Origin: Variovorax sp. dw_308
GTDB taxonomy: Bacteria; Pseudomonadota; Gammaproteobacteria; Burkholderiales; Burkholderiaceae_C
NCBI RefSeq assembly: GCF_019207085.1
Contig: NZ_JAATOM010000001.1
Span: 558,001 to 622,000, forward strand
DNA length: 64,000 bases
Reading direction: 5' to 3'
Shown: one piece after another, positions 1-10,382 of the stretch
Layout: each line of letters starts with the position of its first letter
Numbering within the stretch: the first letter of the stretch is position 1
Program-made: the position numbers and the translations under genes
The notes under the pieces: generated by a model
Seen by the model: the letters and a program-made list of their open reading frames with translations, nothing else
Told to the model about the DNA's origin: nothing
Database searches by the model: none

Positions 1-2
1 TG

Positions 3-473
3 GGGGACGTGGCCATCGAGCGCTATCGGCTGGTGGCGGTGGTGATCGGGTTGCTGGTCTACGCCGGCCTGGTGCTGCTGCTGACGCGCACGCGGGTCGG
101 GCTGCTGATCCGTGCAGGCGTGGAGAACCGCTCGATGGTCGAGGCGCTCGGCTATCGCGTGCGCGGCATCTTCGTCGCGGTGTTCGTCGGCGGCTCGGCG
201 CTGGCTGGGCTGGGCGGCGTGATGTGGGGCTTCTACCGCGAGCAGTTCACCGTCGCCATTGGCGCCGAGGTGCTGGTGCAGATGCTCATCATCGTGATCA
301 TCGGCGGGCTCGGCTCGGTCACCGGTTGCTTCGCGGGCGCGATGCTGATCGCGCTCAGCACCAACTACGTGAGCTTCGTGCTGCCGGACCTGGCGCTGGT
401 GTCGAACATCCTCGTGATGATGGCCGTGCTGCTGTGGCGGCCGCAGGGGCTGTACCCCGTGAACAAACATTGA
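3..473 (+). CDS. livH: LivH-type ABC permease, partial (5' end outside window)
   Basis: This is the C-terminal half of a branched-chain amino acid-type ABC transporter inner-membrane permease. The reading frame is open to the left edge, so the GTG at 9 is not the true start; the family is usually about 290 aa and 156 codons are visible. It shows hydrophobic membrane segments, a cytoplasmic EAA-like loop (ENRSMVEALGY) contacting the ATPase, and the family ending IIGGLGSVTGCFAGA. It lies 16 bp upstream of livM. Because the operon ends in a crotonase and sits near a CoA-ester catabolic cluster, the substrate may be an organic acid rather than an amino acid; that is inference. Confidence 0.9.
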   Translation, partial: GDVAIERYRLVAVVIGLLVYAGLVLLLTRTRVGLLIRAGVENRSMVEALGYRVRGIFVAVFVGGSALAGLGGVMWGFYREQFTVAIGAEVLVQMLIIVIIGGLGSVTGCFAGAMLIALSTNYVSFVLPDLALVSNILVMMAVLLWRPQGLYPVNKH

Positions 474-489
474 CGCGGACCACGACGCC

Positions 490-1560
490 ATGCTGAACCG
501 AATACTCTCCGGCGACTTCCCGCGCAGTCGCGTGCTCACGGCACTGCTGGTGCTGATCCTGCTCTACCTCGCGACCGCGCCGTTCCTGTTCTCCGGCGCG
601 CGTTCGCTCAACGTGGCGGCCACCATCTGCGTGTTCGTCGTGCTGGTCGCTTCCTTCGACCTGCTGCTGGGCTACTGCGGCGTGGTGTCCTTCGCTCACG
701 CGATGTTCTACGGCATCGGTGCCTATGGCGTGGCGATCGCGATGTACAAGTTGGGGCCGACCTGGAGCGCGATGGCCATCGGCAGCGCGGCGGCCCTGGG
801 CGTTTCGGTGCTGCTCTCCTTCCTCATCGCCTTGGTCTCGTTGCGCGTGAAGGCGATCTTCTACACGATGATGACGCTGGCCGTGGCCTCCGCCTTCGGC
901 GCGCTGGTGATGCGATTGAGTAACTTCACCGGCGGCGACGATGGCCGCACCTTCAAGCTGCCGGAACTGCTGACGCCGGCCTTCCGCCTGTTCGAGAACG
1001 ACGTGTTCGGCACCACGATCAACGGCAAGGTGCTGACCTACTACCTGATCCTGCTGTCGTCGGTGCTGCTGTTCCTGCTGATGCTGCGCGTGGTCAACTC
1101 GCGCTTCGGCCGCGTGCTCGAAGCGATCCGCGAGAACGAGTTCCGCGCCGAGGCCATCGGCTACCGCACGCTGTTCTACCGCGTCGCCATCAACTGCCTG
1201 TCGGCCGCGCTCGCGACCTGCGCGGGCATCCTCATGGCGCTGTGGCTGCGCTATGTGGGCCCGCAGACGACGGTGGGCTTCAACGTGATGCTGAACATCC
1301 TGCTGATGGCCGTGATTGGCGGGCTGGGCACGGTGTACGGCTCGGTGGTCGGCGTGGCGCTGTATGTCGTGGCCGAGAACTACCTGCAGAGCCTGATGGG
1401 CGGAGTCAGCGGCTCGCTGGAGTCGGTGCCGCTGCTGGCCAAGCTGTTCCATCCTGACCGCTGGCTGCTGTGGTTCGGCGCGGTGTTCGTGCTGTCGGTC
1501 TATTTCTTTCCGAGCGGCATCGTCGGCAAGCTGCGCTCGACCACGCGGGAGGTGCTTTGA
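490..1560 (+). CDS. livM: LivM-type ABC transporter permease
   Basis: A 356-aa inner-membrane permease that pairs with LivH in a HAAT-family ABC importer. It shows multiple hydrophobic segments from residue 18 onward. The coupling loop (VLEAIRENEFRAEAIGYRT, about residues 212-230) and the IGGLGTVYGSVVG motif near 275 are typical. Length matches the family. The stop codon overlaps the TTG start of the next gene (TTGA), so the two are translationally coupled. Periplasmic binding protein and ATPase genes are not in the window and presumably lie upstream. Confidence 0.93.
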   Translation: MLNRILSGDFPRSRVLTALLVLILLYLATAPFLFSGARSLNVAATICVFVVLVASFDLLLGYCGVVSFAHAMFYGIGAYGVAIAMYKLGPTWSAMAIGSAAALGVSVLLSFLIALVSLRVKAIFYTMMTLAVASAFGALVMRLSNFTGGDDGRTFKLPELLTPAFRLFENDVFGTTINGKVLTYYLILLSSVLLFLLMLRVVNSRFGRVLEAIRENEFRAEAIGYRTLFYRVAINCLSAALATCAGILMALWLRYVGPQTTVGFNVMLNILLMAVIGGLGTVYGSVVGVALYVVAENYLQSLMGGVSGSLESVPLLAKLFHPDRWLLWFGAVFVLSVYFFPSGIVGKLRSTTREVL

Positions 1561-2336
1561 GCGACTTGCAGGAACCCGTTGTTCTCGTCCGCATCGAAGG
1601 CCACGTGATGGTGGTCACGATCAACCGTCCGCAGGTGCGCAACGCGATCAGCCTGGCCGTGGCGCAAGCCCTTGCCGCGGCGATGGCCGAACTCGATGCC
1701 AACCCGGCATTGCACGTGGGCATCATCACCGGCGCCGGCGGCAACTTCTGCGCGGGCATGGACCTCAAGGCCTTTGCGTTCGAAGGCGTCGAGCCCGTGA
1801 TCGAGGGCAGGGGATTCGCCGGCCTTTGTGAAGCGCCGCCGAGGAAGCCCTTGATCGCGGCTGTCGAAGGGCATGCCGTCGCGGGGGGCTTCGAGATCGC
1901 GCTGGCCTGCGATCTGATCGTGGCCAGCCGCTCGGCGAGCTTCGGCTTGCCGGAGGTCAAGCGTGGACTGGTCGCGTCCGCGGGCGGCTTGATGCGCCTG
2001 CCGCATCGGATTCCCATCGGCCTGGCGATGGAGATGGCGCTCACCGGCGATCCGATCACTGCGGCGCAGGCGCAAGGCTGGGGGCTGGTGAATCGGCTCG
2101 TCGAGCCGGGCGATGCGCTGGCCGAGGCGATGGCACTGGCCGCGCGCATCGATGCCAATGCGCCGCTGTCGGTGGCGGCGAGCAAGCGGATCATCCAGGG
2201 CTCGAGGACCTGGAGCGACGACGAGATGTTCGAGCGGCAGCGTGCGGTGGCGCAGGTCGTCAACCGGTCGTCCGATGCGCGGGAAGGCGCGGCGGCGTTT
2301 GCCGAGAAGCGCACAGCGGTCTGGCAAGGGCGCTGA
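1557..2336 (+). CDS. crotonase-family enoyl-CoA hydratase
   Basis: A 259-aa crotonase-superfamily enzyme acting on acyl-CoA thioesters. I chose TTG at 1557 because it overlaps the livM stop (TTGA), follows a GGGAGG ribosome site at 1547-1552, and gives normal family length. Visible features are the CoA/oxyanion-hole segments NFCAGMDLKAF and EGHAVAGGFEIALACDL. Both hydratase glutamates are present (FEIAL and PEVKRG), which favours real hydratase activity, unlike the second crotonase at 32061. Its last 40 bp have a diverged copy at 10381-10420. It closes the livHM operon and is probably part of the catabolic pathway encoded at 28841-35183. Confidence 0.88.
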   Translation: MSDLQEPVVLVRIEGHVMVVTINRPQVRNAISLAVAQALAAAMAELDANPALHVGIITGAGGNFCAGMDLKAFAFEGVEPVIEGRGFAGLCEAPPRKPLIAAVEGHAVAGGFEIALACDLIVASRSASFGLPEVKRGLVASAGGLMRLPHRIPIGLAMEMALTGDPITAAQAQGWGLVNRLVEPGDALAEAMALAARIDANAPLSVAASKRIIQGSRTWSDDEMFERQRAVAQVVNRSSDAREGAAAFAEKRTAVWQGR

Positions 2337-2446
2337 AACCAGATTCGTGATCGCTGGGGCAGCTCGGGCCGCTGCGGGAGCCGTCGAGTGCTGCTTGATT
2401 CCGAGCGCCCGCACCTATGCGCCCGTCGTGCAACGAGCACGGCCGA

Positions 2447-4144
2447 TCACAGTTCCTTCTCGGGAATGAACGGCCCGATCAGGCTCAACCAGAAACGCTG
2501 CCAGGTGGTTGTCTCGGGCGGTTGGTCGTGGACGATCTGCGTGCCGTCGTCCCCTTCCTCCAGCCATTCGACGTTCCGTCCATCGGCGCTCAAGCGCAGT
2601 TCGTAGGAGCTGCTGGCGTCGCCGAAACTGTCCAGCTGCCGTGCCATCTCCGGGCTGTCGATGATCAGTCCAAGCTCGGTGTTCAGCTTCGCCGAGCGCT
2701 GGTCGAGGTTCATCGATCCCAGGAAAACCTGCTGGTGGTCGACGATGGCGTTCTTCATGTGCAAGGCGCCCGTGCGGTGACCGAAGATGCCGAGCTTGTG
2801 GCGCTTGACGCTGAGCGAAGGGCTCAGTTCCCACACCCTCACGCCTGCCTTCAGCAGCGCCTTGATGTGCGCCTCGTACCCCACGTAGACCCACGCTTCA
2901 TCGGTCGACGCGAGCGAATTGGTGATGAGTTCGACACCGATGCCTTCCTGCGTGGCCCTGGCGAGGCTCGCCACCCCGCTGTCGGTCGGCACGAAGTAGG
3001 GCGACACCATCTTGATGTTGCTGTGCGCGGTCCTGAACCAGTTGATGACCGCTTCGGTCACCGTGCCCCTGATCGAGTCCTGCGCATCGTTGAGCCCTTC
3101 GGTCTTCGTGACCGGATCGAACACGACACGGGCATTCGCCCAGATCAACGGGCTCAAGCGCCCGGCCGCAAGCTCGAATGGCAGGTTCAACATAGGAACA
3201 AGATCCAGCGGCAACGCGCTCGGCTCGCCGCCTGTGGGATCGAGCGGCCTGCCGTCGGCCGGAATCTCGCTGGCCCGCGGCGGTTTTGCGTTGCTGGTGC
3301 TGCGTTCGAACGCCTGCTGCAGTTGGGCGGGCGCGGCGTCGCTGTGCGCGATGCTCTGCACCGGAAACACGACCTCGCTGTTCCAGTACGCGTCGAATGC
3401 GTGGGACAGGTCTCGCACCAGCGGACCGGCGACGAAGGTGTCCATGTCGATGAAGTTGCTGCCGGCGGCGTTCATCACATACTCGTCGGCCATGTTGCGC
3501 CCGCCCGCCACGGCGGCGACGTTGTCTGCAATGAAGAGCTTGTTGTGCATGCGCCGGTTCACGCGGCTGAAGTCGAAGCCGGAGCGGACAAAGCGCGTTG
3601 CGTCGTGGCCGCGGCCCGCGGGAAAGGGGTTGAACAGGCGCACCTCGACATTCGGATAGCTGGCGAGGCCCAGCAGCAGTTCGTCTTCCCCCACCGTGTA
3701 CAGGTCGTCGATCAGCACGCGGACGCGCACACCCCTGGCGGCCGCGTCGCGCAGCGCGCGCATCAGCGCGCGGCCCGTGTTGTCTCCCTGCAGCAGGTAG
3801 TACTGGACGTCGAGGCTTCGGGTCGCCACCTTGGTGAGTTCGATGCGTGTCGCGAACGAGTTGGGCCCGTAGGGCAGCAGGCGGAAGCCGGATCGGCCAT
3901 CGCCTGGCAGCGCCTTCTGCGTGACTGCCGCGAGTGGCGTCTGTCCGTAGTCGTCGATGGCGGAAGTCGCAGCGGGGCGCGGGATCGATGGCAGGCCCGC
4001 ACACGCCGTGAGCAGCAGGGCAATTCCAAGCAGCAATGCCGTGCGCGCCCCGCGCACCAGCCGCCCGGTGCTGGCGAGGTGCGTGAGTTGCGTGAGTTGC
4101 GGGGAGTCGGCGTTCGATGTCATGAGGGCCATCAAGCTGTGCAT
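2447..4144 (-). CDS. phospholipase D family lipoprotein (ClsC/YmdC-like)
   Basis: A 565-aa protein with two complete HxKxxxxD motifs: HNKLFIAD near residue 199 and HMKNAIVD near 461, each followed by the GG/GS..N segment of the PLD superfamily. This pattern matches cardiolipin synthase-like phosphatidyltransferases or phospholipases acting on membrane lipids. The N-terminus has a hydrophobic stretch ending in the lipobox LLTACAG (Cys about 48), so it is probably an envelope lipoprotein. The n-region is long, and later starts at 4132 or 4123 are possible. It is convergent with the crotonase and is the first gene of the accessory block. Confidence 0.88.
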   Translation of the reverse strand: MHSLMALMTSNADSPQLTQLTHLASTGRLVRGARTALLLGIALLLTACAGLPSIPRPAATSAIDDYGQTPLAAVTQKALPGDGRSGFRLLPYGPNSFATRIELTKVATRSLDVQYYLLQGDNTGRALMRALRDAAARGVRVRVLIDDLYTVGEDELLLGLASYPNVEVRLFNPFPAGRGHDATRFVRSGFDFSRVNRRMHNKLFIADNVAAVAGGRNMADEYVMNAAGSNFIDMDTFVAGPLVRDLSHAFDAYWNSEVVFPVQSIAHSDAAPAQLQQAFERSTSNAKPPRASEIPADGRPLDPTGGEPSALPLDLVPMLNLPFELAAGRLSPLIWANARVVFDPVTKTEGLNDAQDSIRGTVTEAVINWFRTAHSNIKMVSPYFVPTDSGVASLARATQEGIGVELITNSLASTDEAWVYVGYEAHIKALLKAGVRVWELSPSLSVKRHKLGIFGHRTGALHMKNAIVDHQQVFLGSMNLDQRSAKLNTELGLIIDSPEMARQLDSFGDASSSYELRLSADGRNVEWLEEGDDGTQIVHDQPPETTTWQRFWLSLIGPFIPEKEL

Positions 4145-4313
4145 ACCCAGCTTCCATCCTCATCTTATCGATGCGAGATATGCGGCACGCGAGCTGCAGG
4201 GACGCCTTCATGTGTCCACGCTTCGGGCACCGCGACCCACGTCAGGATTGCCCGCCACGACAGCGGCCGCTCGAACGACGGCCGAAATGAGGCAGACCCG
4301 CCCGGCTGAACAC

Positions 4314-5702
4314 TCACTCGACGACGGTCACCTTGTCGGGCGCCCAGCCCCCGTGGAAGCCGAAGGGCACGCGAACGGGCAAGCGGATCGTCGCGACCGG
4401 CTCGCAGGCGAAGTCCTGGGCATCCAGGATGACCACGTCGCTGAGGTCGCGCTTCGGGTCGTAGACATAGGACAGCACCCAGCCTTCGTCCTCGGCGGCG
4501 GCGCCCGGCTTGCGAACGAAGACCGGCTCGGAGGTCATCATGCCCGCGCCGTAGTCATGCACCTCGGTCGTCCCGCGCGTCATGTCGTGCTTCATCGCAG
4601 GGCCGAAGGCCACGTCGTCGCCCCAGAAGGCGGTGTAGGCGTAGCGATAGGGCAGCCCGGCATGGCGCCCGTTGATCCGCGGGAACTCGATGCCGCGGTC
4701 GTCGATCACGGTCTCGCTCACATGGCCGGACGGCCGGTGGAAGGTCCAGCGCACCAGCACGGGCGCGCCTTCGTTGGGCCCGTTCTGGTCTGTGTGGAAC
4801 ATCCGCTCGTGTCGTGCCAGGTCGACGATGGTGAGATCGCCTTCGTCGTAGGCATTGACGAAGTGGAAGGCGAAGCAACGCGGCACCTCGAACCACTGGA
4901 TGGCAGACACATCGCCGTCGCGTGGCAGGAGTCCGATGCGCGAGGCCCGGCGCTCGTCCCAGAGCCACGGGAAGTCGGTGTGGGACAACTCGGGTTGAAA
5001 GGTCACCGGGAAGTCGGGCACGACGATGAAGCCCTGCGTGAACGCCATGTCGTGGATCAGCGGGATGTGCGGCAGGTCGATGCGCGCCTTCGTTGTGGCA
5101 CGCCCGTCGCCATCGACCGAGATGTAGCGGATCGGCTGGAAGGGTTCGTAGGCCAGGGCGTGGTGCACGCCCGCGACCGGATCGAACTTGGGGTGGCCGG
5201 TGAAGCCGGCTTCGAGCGTGCCGTCGAAGTCGGTGCGCCGCACGCTGGACAGTTCGTAGTCGAGCTCGACCGGGATGCTGCCGGCCTCGACGACCGCGCA
5301 CAGCTTGCCGCCCACGTTCATGAGGCTGGTGTTGACGTTGCCGTCGCGCGTGCCTTCGCCTGGACCCGGAATCGGCTTGCGGCTCAGGACCCTGGCGGCA
5401 TCCCGGTCCAGCACGAAGCGGCTGCGGAACCAGTCCGCCTCGCCGCCGTGCAGGCGCAAGCCGTGCGCCATGCCCGAGCCCGCGAACCAGTGATGGCGCA
5501 CGAGCTGCACACGGTCCAGCTCGTCGATCGGATTGGGGCCGATGCGCAGGAAGCGTCCGTTCAGTTCCTCGGGGACTCGGCCGATCACCTCCAGGTCGAA
5601 GGCCGTGACCTCGCTCTTGAGGGGCGCGAAGTTGCCGGCGACGTAGGGCGCGCCGGTGCTGTTCGCCGAAGGGATCTTCTCTGCCGACATGGACTGGTTC
5701 AT
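4314..5702 (-). CDS. carotenoid cleavage oxygenase family protein
   Basis: A 462-aa non-haem iron dioxygenase of the RPE65/lignostilbene dioxygenase/CCD family, which cleaves C=C bonds of carotenoids, apocarotenoids or stilbenes. The four iron-binding histidines are recognisable: GHPKFDP (H170), LIHDMA (H217), [11 protein letters not shown] (about 284) and FHGGWAP (about 453). The start at 5702 is supported by AAGGAG six bases upstream and by an ATGA overlap with the upstream hydrolase gene, so the two are co-translated. There is no signal peptide, so it is cytoplasmic. Substrate is unknown; lignin-derived stilbenes or carotenoids are both possible. Confidence 0.92.
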   Translation of the reverse strand: MNQSMSAEKIPSANSTGAPYVAGNFAPLKSEVTAFDLEVIGRVPEELNGRFLRIGPNPIDELDRVQLVRHHWFAGSGMAHGLRLHGGEADWFRSRFVLDRDAARVLSRKPIPGPGEGTRDGNVNTSLMNVGGKLCAVVEAGSIPVELDYELSSVRRTDFDGTLEAGFTGHPKFDPVAGVHHALAYEPFQPIRYISVDGDGRATTKARIDLPHIPLIHDMAFTQGFIVVPDFPVTFQPELSHTDFPWLWDERRASRIGLLPRDGDVSAIQWFEVPRCFAFHFVNAYDEGDLTIVDLARHERMFHTDQNGPNEGAPVLVRWTFHRPSGHVSETVIDDRGIEFPRINGRHAGLPYRYAYTAFWGDDVAFGPAMKHDMTRGTTEVHDYGAGMMTSEPVFVRKPGAAAEDEGWVLSYVYDPKRDLSDVVILDAQDFACEPVATIRLPVRVPFGFHGGWAPDKVTVVE

Positions 5703-6724
5703 GATGAACTCCTTGGGGTGTGGGCGGAGCTCGCGAAGGCCAGCAGGTCCGCGTTGAGCTTGGTCCGGTCGGTGTCGCCCAGGGCATGCGAGCCGCCCGG
5801 ATAGATCTTCAGCACCGAGCCCCGGACCAGCTTGGCCGACAGCAGTGCGGACGCGGCGATGGGCACGATCTGGTCGTCGTCGCCGTGGATGATCAAGGTC
5901 GGCACGTCGATCTTCTTCAGGTCCTCGGTGAAGTCGGTCTCCGAGAAGGCCTTGATGCAGTCGTAGGCGTTCTTGTGGCCCGTCGTCATTCCCTGCGCCC
6001 ACCAGGCCTGGATCATTCCCTGCGACACCTTGGCACCCGGACGATTGAAGCCGAAGAAGGGGCCGCTGGCGATCTCGAGGAAGAACTGCGACCGGTCGGC
6101 CAGGTAGGACTTGCGGAAGTTGTCGAAGACCTCCATCGGCAGGCCGCCGGGATAGGCCGCGGTCTTCACCATGATCGGCGGCACCGCGCCCATCAGCACC
6201 ACGCGCGCGACGCGGCCGTTGCCGTGCCGCCCGACGTAGCGCGCCACCTCGCCGCCGCCGGTGGAGTGGCCGATCATGGTCACGTTCTTCACATCCAGCG
6301 CCGTGAAGAGCTCGTTCAGGTCATCGGCATAGGTGTCCATGTTGTTGCCGTTCCAGGGCTGGCTGGAGCGGCCATGGCCGCGGCGGTCGTGTGCGATGCA
6401 GCGAAAGCCGTTCGATGCCAGGTGGAACATCTGCGACTCCCAGGCGTCTGAATTCAGCGGCCAGCCGTGGCTGAAGCTGACGACGGGGCCCGAGCCCCAG
6501 TCCTTGAAGTAGAGCTGGGTGCCGTCCCTGGTGTTGAAGGTGCTCATGGTTCGCCTTTCGCTGTGGAGGTTGGGGTTGCGCCGCGTGCCCGGTCGGGGCG
6601 CGGCGGGCGGGTCGGTGGCGGCAGCCACCAGCGGGAAGCCGAGCGCCGCTGCGGCCGCGACGCCGCCGACGAGCAATCCGCGGCGTGTGGTCGGCAGGTC
6701 CGGCGTGAGGTCAGGGTCGTTCAT
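5699..6724 (-). CDS. alpha/beta hydrolase, non-haem chloroperoxidase-like, Tat signal
   Basis: A 341-aa alpha/beta-hydrolase very similar in layout to bacterial cofactor-free haloperoxidases/esterases: [12 protein letters not shown], nucleophile elbow GHSTGGG, acid HGDDDQIVP and histidine GGSHALGD. From 6724 it has an N-terminal twin-arginine-like leader ([10 protein letters not shown] then a hydrophobic stretch ending LVAAA), which would send it to the periplasm. A second possible start (MSTFNTRDG, about 6546) gives the 273-aa form usual for the family without a leader. It is upstream of and coupled (ATGA) to the carotenoid oxygenase. Confidence 0.88.
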   Translation of the reverse strand: MNDPDLTPDLPTTRRGLLVGGVAAAAALGFPLVAAATDPPAAPRPGTRRNPNLHSERRTMSTFNTRDGTQLYFKDWGSGPVVSFSHGWPLNSDAWESQMFHLASNGFRCIAHDRRGHGRSSQPWNGNNMDTYADDLNELFTALDVKNVTMIGHSTGGGEVARYVGRHGNGRVARVVLMGAVPPIMVKTAAYPGGLPMEVFDNFRKSYLADRSQFFLEIASGPFFGFNRPGAKVSQGMIQAWWAQGMTTGHKNAYDCIKAFSETDFTEDLKKIDVPTLIIHGDDDQIVPIAASALLSAKLVRGSVLKIYPGGSHALGDTDRTKLNADLLAFASSAHTPRSSS

Positions 6725-6840
6725 GGTCGATCTCCATGGAGGGTCGGGATAGCGTGCCGGGCGGCGCGTCACACCGCATCGGAAAGAGGTCCAGTCCGGT
6801 CCTCGTACCTTTTGGCGAGTCCGGCTGGCCGGGGACGCGA

Positions 6841-9372
6841 TCAGAGCGTCAGCGCATGCCGCAGCGCTTCGTCCACCGTCCACGAGCGCCCTGCGTTCCA
6901 CGCGAGGTCGAACGCGGCATCGTCCGCGAGTGCGCCGCGCGCGCTGGTCACCATGCGGTCGCGCCGCGCACGCTCCGGCGTGGACATCGGCGCGCCGATC
7001 TCCTCGCGCGATCGCTGCGCGCAGCCCCACAGTCGCGCCGCGCAGTCCGCGCCCGCGAACGCTGGCGCGAGGCCGGCAAAGGCATCCAGCCACGTCGCAT
7101 GGGACAGGGCGTCGCCGGTCGGCACGAGATCCAGCGCTTCCATGAGCCGGGACCGAGCCGCGGCGATGTCGCCGCGATCGTGAGCGACGGTCGCCAGTCC
7201 GACGAGGGTCTTGGCCATGCCGGGCCGGTCCCCCAGTTCGCGGTGCCCCTTCAGCGCTTCCTGCAGCAGGGACTCGGCCGCGTCGAGCGCACCCTGCGCA
7301 TGGCGTACCTCGCCCAGCACCGACAGTGCCACCGCCGCCCGCCAAGCCCCGATGTCGCGGCTGACGGCAACGCATTCCTCGAGCAGCGCCTGCGCCGCGG
7401 CGTAATCGCCCGCGTTGTGGGCGACCGCGCCCAGGCAGTGCAGGCCCATGGAGATGCTGCGCCGATCGCCGATCTCGCGTGCGATGGCCAGGGCGTCCTC
7501 GTAGAGCCCGCGCGCGGCCGCGGGCTCGCCCCGCGCATCGGCGATGCTCCCGAGGCTGATGAGCGAGCGGACGTTGCCCCGGCGGTTGCCCAGCCGGCTC
7601 CAGATGGCGAGTGCTGCCCGATGGCGCCGCTCCGCCACCGCGTAGTCGCCCTGGAGATAGGCCAGCGATCCCGCTGCATGGAACGCGCTGGCGTGCGCTT
7701 CGCCCGGCTTCGCATCGGGCGCGATGGCCAGCAGGCGGGCGATCCAGTCGCGCCCTTCGCTGTAGTGGCCGCGCATTCTCCAGAACCAGTGGAGCTGCCC
7801 CGCGAGCGCCAGGCCATTCTCGGATCGCGCGGGCGAGGCTCCGCACCATGCCAGCGCCCCGCGCACGTTGTCGTGTTCCTGGTCGAGTTGCAGCAGCTTG
7901 GCCTGGAGTTCGGAATCGGTTTGCAGCGGGTCGAGCAGCCTGCCCGCCATCGCCAGGAAGTATTCGACGTGGCGGTCGCGCAGCGGCTCGTCCTCGCCGT
8001 TCTCGCGCAGCCGGTCCTGCGCATAGTGGCGCACGGTCTCGAGCAGGCCGAAGCGCGTCTCGTCGCCCTGCATCTCGATCGTGACGAGGTTCTTGTCGAC
8101 GAGGGAGGCCAGGTGCTCCAGCACTTCGGCGCGATCGATGTCCCCGCCGCTGCAGACGGCTTCGGCCGCCTGCAGCGTCCAGCCGCCGGCGAACACCGAG
8201 ACTCGCCGAAGCGCCACCTTCTCGGCCGCGCCCAGCAGTTCGTGGCTCCAGTCGATCAGCGAGCGCAGCGTGCGGTGGCGCGGCAGCGCCGTGCGAGACC
8301 CGCCGGTGAGCATGCCGAAGCGGTCGTCCAGGCGATGGCTCAACGCCTGCAGCGACATCACGCGCACCTGCGGTGCAGCCAGTTCGATGGCCAGCGCGAT
8401 GCCGTCCAGGCGCCGGCAGATCGACGCCAGGGCCGCGGCGTCCTTCGCCGCCACCTCGAAGTCCGGTCGCTGCAGCCGCGCGCGATCGATGAACAGGCGT
8501 GCGGCCTCGCAAGACAGGACGTCCTCGCTTGTCGCGTCAGATTGCGCCTGCGGGACGGACAGGGATGGCACGCGGTAGGTGAGTTCGCCCTCGATGCCCA
8601 GGCGCTCCCGGCTGGTGACGAGGAGGGTGAGCCCTGCGCAGCGCCTCAGCAATGTGTCGGCGAGCCGCGCACATGCCTCGAGCAGGTGCTCCGCGTTGTC
8701 CAGCAACAGCAGCAGCTGCCGCGGCGCGAGCCATTCGGCCACGGTCTCCATGAGGTCCTTGCCGGATTGCTCCGTGATGCCGAGGGCCTTGGCCATCGCC
8801 TGGGCCACCAGCGACGGGTCGCCCAGCGGGGCCAACTCGACGAACCAGACGCCATCCGGATACCGCTCCAGCATCGAGGCGGCAACTTGCAACGCCAGCC
8901 GCGTCTTGCCGCAGCCGCCCGCACCGCCGAGCGTGAGCAGCCGCGTGGTGGCCAGCCACTGCCTGACCTCCGCGATCTCCCGCTCGCGGCCGATGAAACT
9001 CGTCAGGGGCTGGGGCAGGTTGTGCCTTGGCTGCGAGGCGCGCGCTGGCGCGGCCGTGTCGCGGAGGACGTCGAAGTTGAAGCGGTAGCCGCGCCCGGAG
9101 ACCGTGGAGATCGCTTCGGGCCCCAGCACCTTGCGCAGTGCCGAGACATGCGCCTGCAGCGTGTTGTCCTCGACGACCACCTTGCCCCAGACCTGGGCCA
9201 GCAGTTCGTCCTTGGTGACCAGTTGCCCGGAGCGCTCGACCAGTGCGGCCAGCAGATCGAGGGCATGCGGACCCAGATGGACCGCCTGGTCGCTCGCGAG
9301 CAGGCGGCGCTCGTCCGGCTGGAGCTCGAAGCGCTCAAACCGGTAGCGGACCCATCGAGCTGGAGCGGTCAT
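6841..9372 (-). CDS. AfsR/SARP-like regulator: winged helix, NB-ARC ATPase, TPR
   Basis: An 843-aa transcription regulator. Residues about 5-100 form an OmpR/PhoB-type winged helix ([23 protein letters not shown] and VSALRKVLG...GRGYRF). A STAND/NB-ARC ATPase follows with P-loop [12 protein letters not shown] and a Walker B-like stretch ([15 protein letters not shown]). The C-terminal half is helical TPR-like repeats. The start at 9372 ([10 protein letters not shown]) precedes the winged helix directly; an upstream start at 9423 would add 17 unlikely residues. It lies 116 bp upstream of the haloperoxidase/oxygenase pair on the same strand and is the obvious candidate to control it, by inference only. 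Confidence 0.9.
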   Translation of the reverse strand: MTAPARWVRYRFERFELQPDERRLLASDQAVHLGPHALDLLAALVERSGQLVTKDELLAQVWGKVVVEDNTLQAHVSALRKVLGPEAISTVSGRGYRFNFDVLRDTAAPARASQPRHNLPQPLTSFIGREREIAEVRQWLATTRLLTLGGAGGCGKTRLALQVAASMLERYPDGVWFVELAPLGDPSLVAQAMAKALGITEQSGKDLMETVAEWLAPRQLLLLLDNAEHLLEACARLADTLLRRCAGLTLLVTSRERLGIEGELTYRVPSLSVPQAQSDATSEDVLSCEAARLFIDRARLQRPDFEVAAKDAAALASICRRLDGIALAIELAAPQVRVMSLQALSHRLDDRFGMLTGGSRTALPRHRTLRSLIDWSHELLGAAEKVALRRVSVFAGGWTLQAAEAVCSGGDIDRAEVLEHLASLVDKNLVTIEMQGDETRFGLLETVRHYAQDRLRENGEDEPLRDRHVEYFLAMAGRLLDPLQTDSELQAKLLQLDQEHDNVRGALAWCGASPARSENGLALAGQLHWFWRMRGHYSEGRDWIARLLAIAPDAKPGEAHASAFHAAGSLAYLQGDYAVAERRHRAALAIWSRLGNRRGNVRSLISLGSIADARGEPAAARGLYEDALAIAREIGDRRSISMGLHCLGAVAHNAGDYAAAQALLEECVAVSRDIGAWRAAVALSVLGEVRHAQGALDAAESLLQEALKGHRELGDRPGMAKTLVGLATVAHDRGDIAAARSRLMEALDLVPTGDALSHATWLDAFAGLAPAFAGADCAARLWGCAQRSREEIGAPMSTPERARRDRMVTSARGALADDAAFDLAWNAGRSWTVDEALRHALTL

Positions 9373-9529
9373 GGAAGCGATGCCAGGCGCCTGTGCGAAA
9401 GCGAGTCTACGCCGCCACCCCAAGACATCAGGAAATCTTCAGGCCGGCGCCAATGACATCGGCCGTGGAAAAAGCGAAGCTCTCGTCTGGCGCGTTCGAA
9501 CGCTGCCTGCTGCCCCTGTGGAGATAACG

Positions 9530-10288
9530 ATGAACCACGTTGCGCCTCGCCCCTCGACCATCCTTGTCATGCACCCTGACCCGCTGCTCCGCGCAGGACT
9601 CGTGGCATCCCTGCGCCAGTTCTCGGCCTTCGAGACCTTCGTCGATGAAGGCGATGCCGTGGCTGCAGGCCGACCCTGCATCGACGTTGTCGTCACCGAC
9701 TATGACAACGCCATGCGCCTTGCCGTCTCCTTCGGGGAGCTGTCGGGGGCAAGGATCCTCGTGCTCACGACCAATGATTGCGAGGTGGACATCCGACGCG
9801 CGATCGAGGCGGGCATCCATGGCTACATCGTCCTGGGCGGCCCGCTGGACGAGCTGATCGAGGGCGCGACTTCGGTGGCCGCCGGCCGCCGCTACGTCTC
9901 CCGCTCCGTCGCGCAGCGCATGGTCGACAGCCTGATGCATGCATCCCTGACGTCGCGCGAGATCGAGGTCCTTCGCCTCGTCGCGAGCGGCGATTCCAAC
10001 AAGGCGATCGCCAGGGATCTCGCGATCAAGGCGGGAACGGTCAAGTCACATATGACGGCGATCATGAGCAAGCTCGGTGCGAGTTCGCGCACCCATGCCG
10101 CCACCATCGCAGCCACGCGCGGCCTCGTGCGGCAGCGGGACTGGACGAGCAAACCGCAGGGCCAGCGGCGTGTAGGCGCGCTCGCGGCCTGCATGAGCTT
10201 GCCCCCCGACCTTCTCGAAGCCCTGGCAGGACCGATCTCCTGGTGCGCGGTTGCCCTGGACGGTTGCACGGCGCTCTGCGCACGCTGA
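9530..10288 (+). CDS. LuxR-family regulator with atypical receiver domain
   Basis: A 252-aa two-domain regulator. The N-terminus resembles a response-regulator receiver: the phosphoacceptor-type Asp is kept (VVVTDYD), but the acidic pocket is reduced (MHPDP) and the conserved Lys is missing (GYIVLGGP). The C-terminal LuxR/NarL helix-turn-helix is clear: LTSREIEVLRLVASGDSNKA...GTVKSHMTAIMSKLGASS. The start at 9530 follows GGAG. Divergent from the AfsR-like regulator. It is paralogous to the LuxR protein at 10712 and its receiver resembles the N-terminus of the AraC protein at 27012. Confidence 0.9.
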   Translation: MNHVAPRPSTILVMHPDPLLRAGLVASLRQFSAFETFVDEGDAVAAGRPCIDVVVTDYDNAMRLAVSFGELSGARILVLTTNDCEVDIRRAIEAGIHGYIVLGGPLDELIEGATSVAAGRRYVSRSVAQRMVDSLMHASLTSREIEVLRLVASGDSNKAIARDLAIKAGTVKSHMTAIMSKLGASSRTHAATIAATRGLVRQRDWTSKPQGQRRVGALAACMSLPPDLLEALAGPISWCAVALDGCTALCAR

Positions 10289-10316
10289 CGACGCGCTTGC
10301 AGAGTCGCCGCCAATC

Positions 10317-10382
10317 CGAACTCAACCCAGCGATAGCGCCGACATTCTCGGCAGCGTCCGCTCCCCCGATTTCTGCAGATGT
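10317..10382 (-). pseudogene. 3'-end relic of a GntR/FCD regulator gene
   Basis: About 60 of 65 bases match 27912-27976, the 3' end of the intact gntR gene, in the same orientation. The relic still encodes HLQKSGERTLPRMSALSLG and the stop codon (10324-10322, minus strand) in frame. The gene body is missing: to its right the sequence switches at about 10381 to the end of a crotonase gene. This marks the right end of the first accessory cassette. Confidence 0.85.

Noticed and set aside
6736..9456. 906-codon plus-strand open frame
   Set aside because: Antisense to the AfsR-like regulator, with shadow-type composition and no recognisable motifs.
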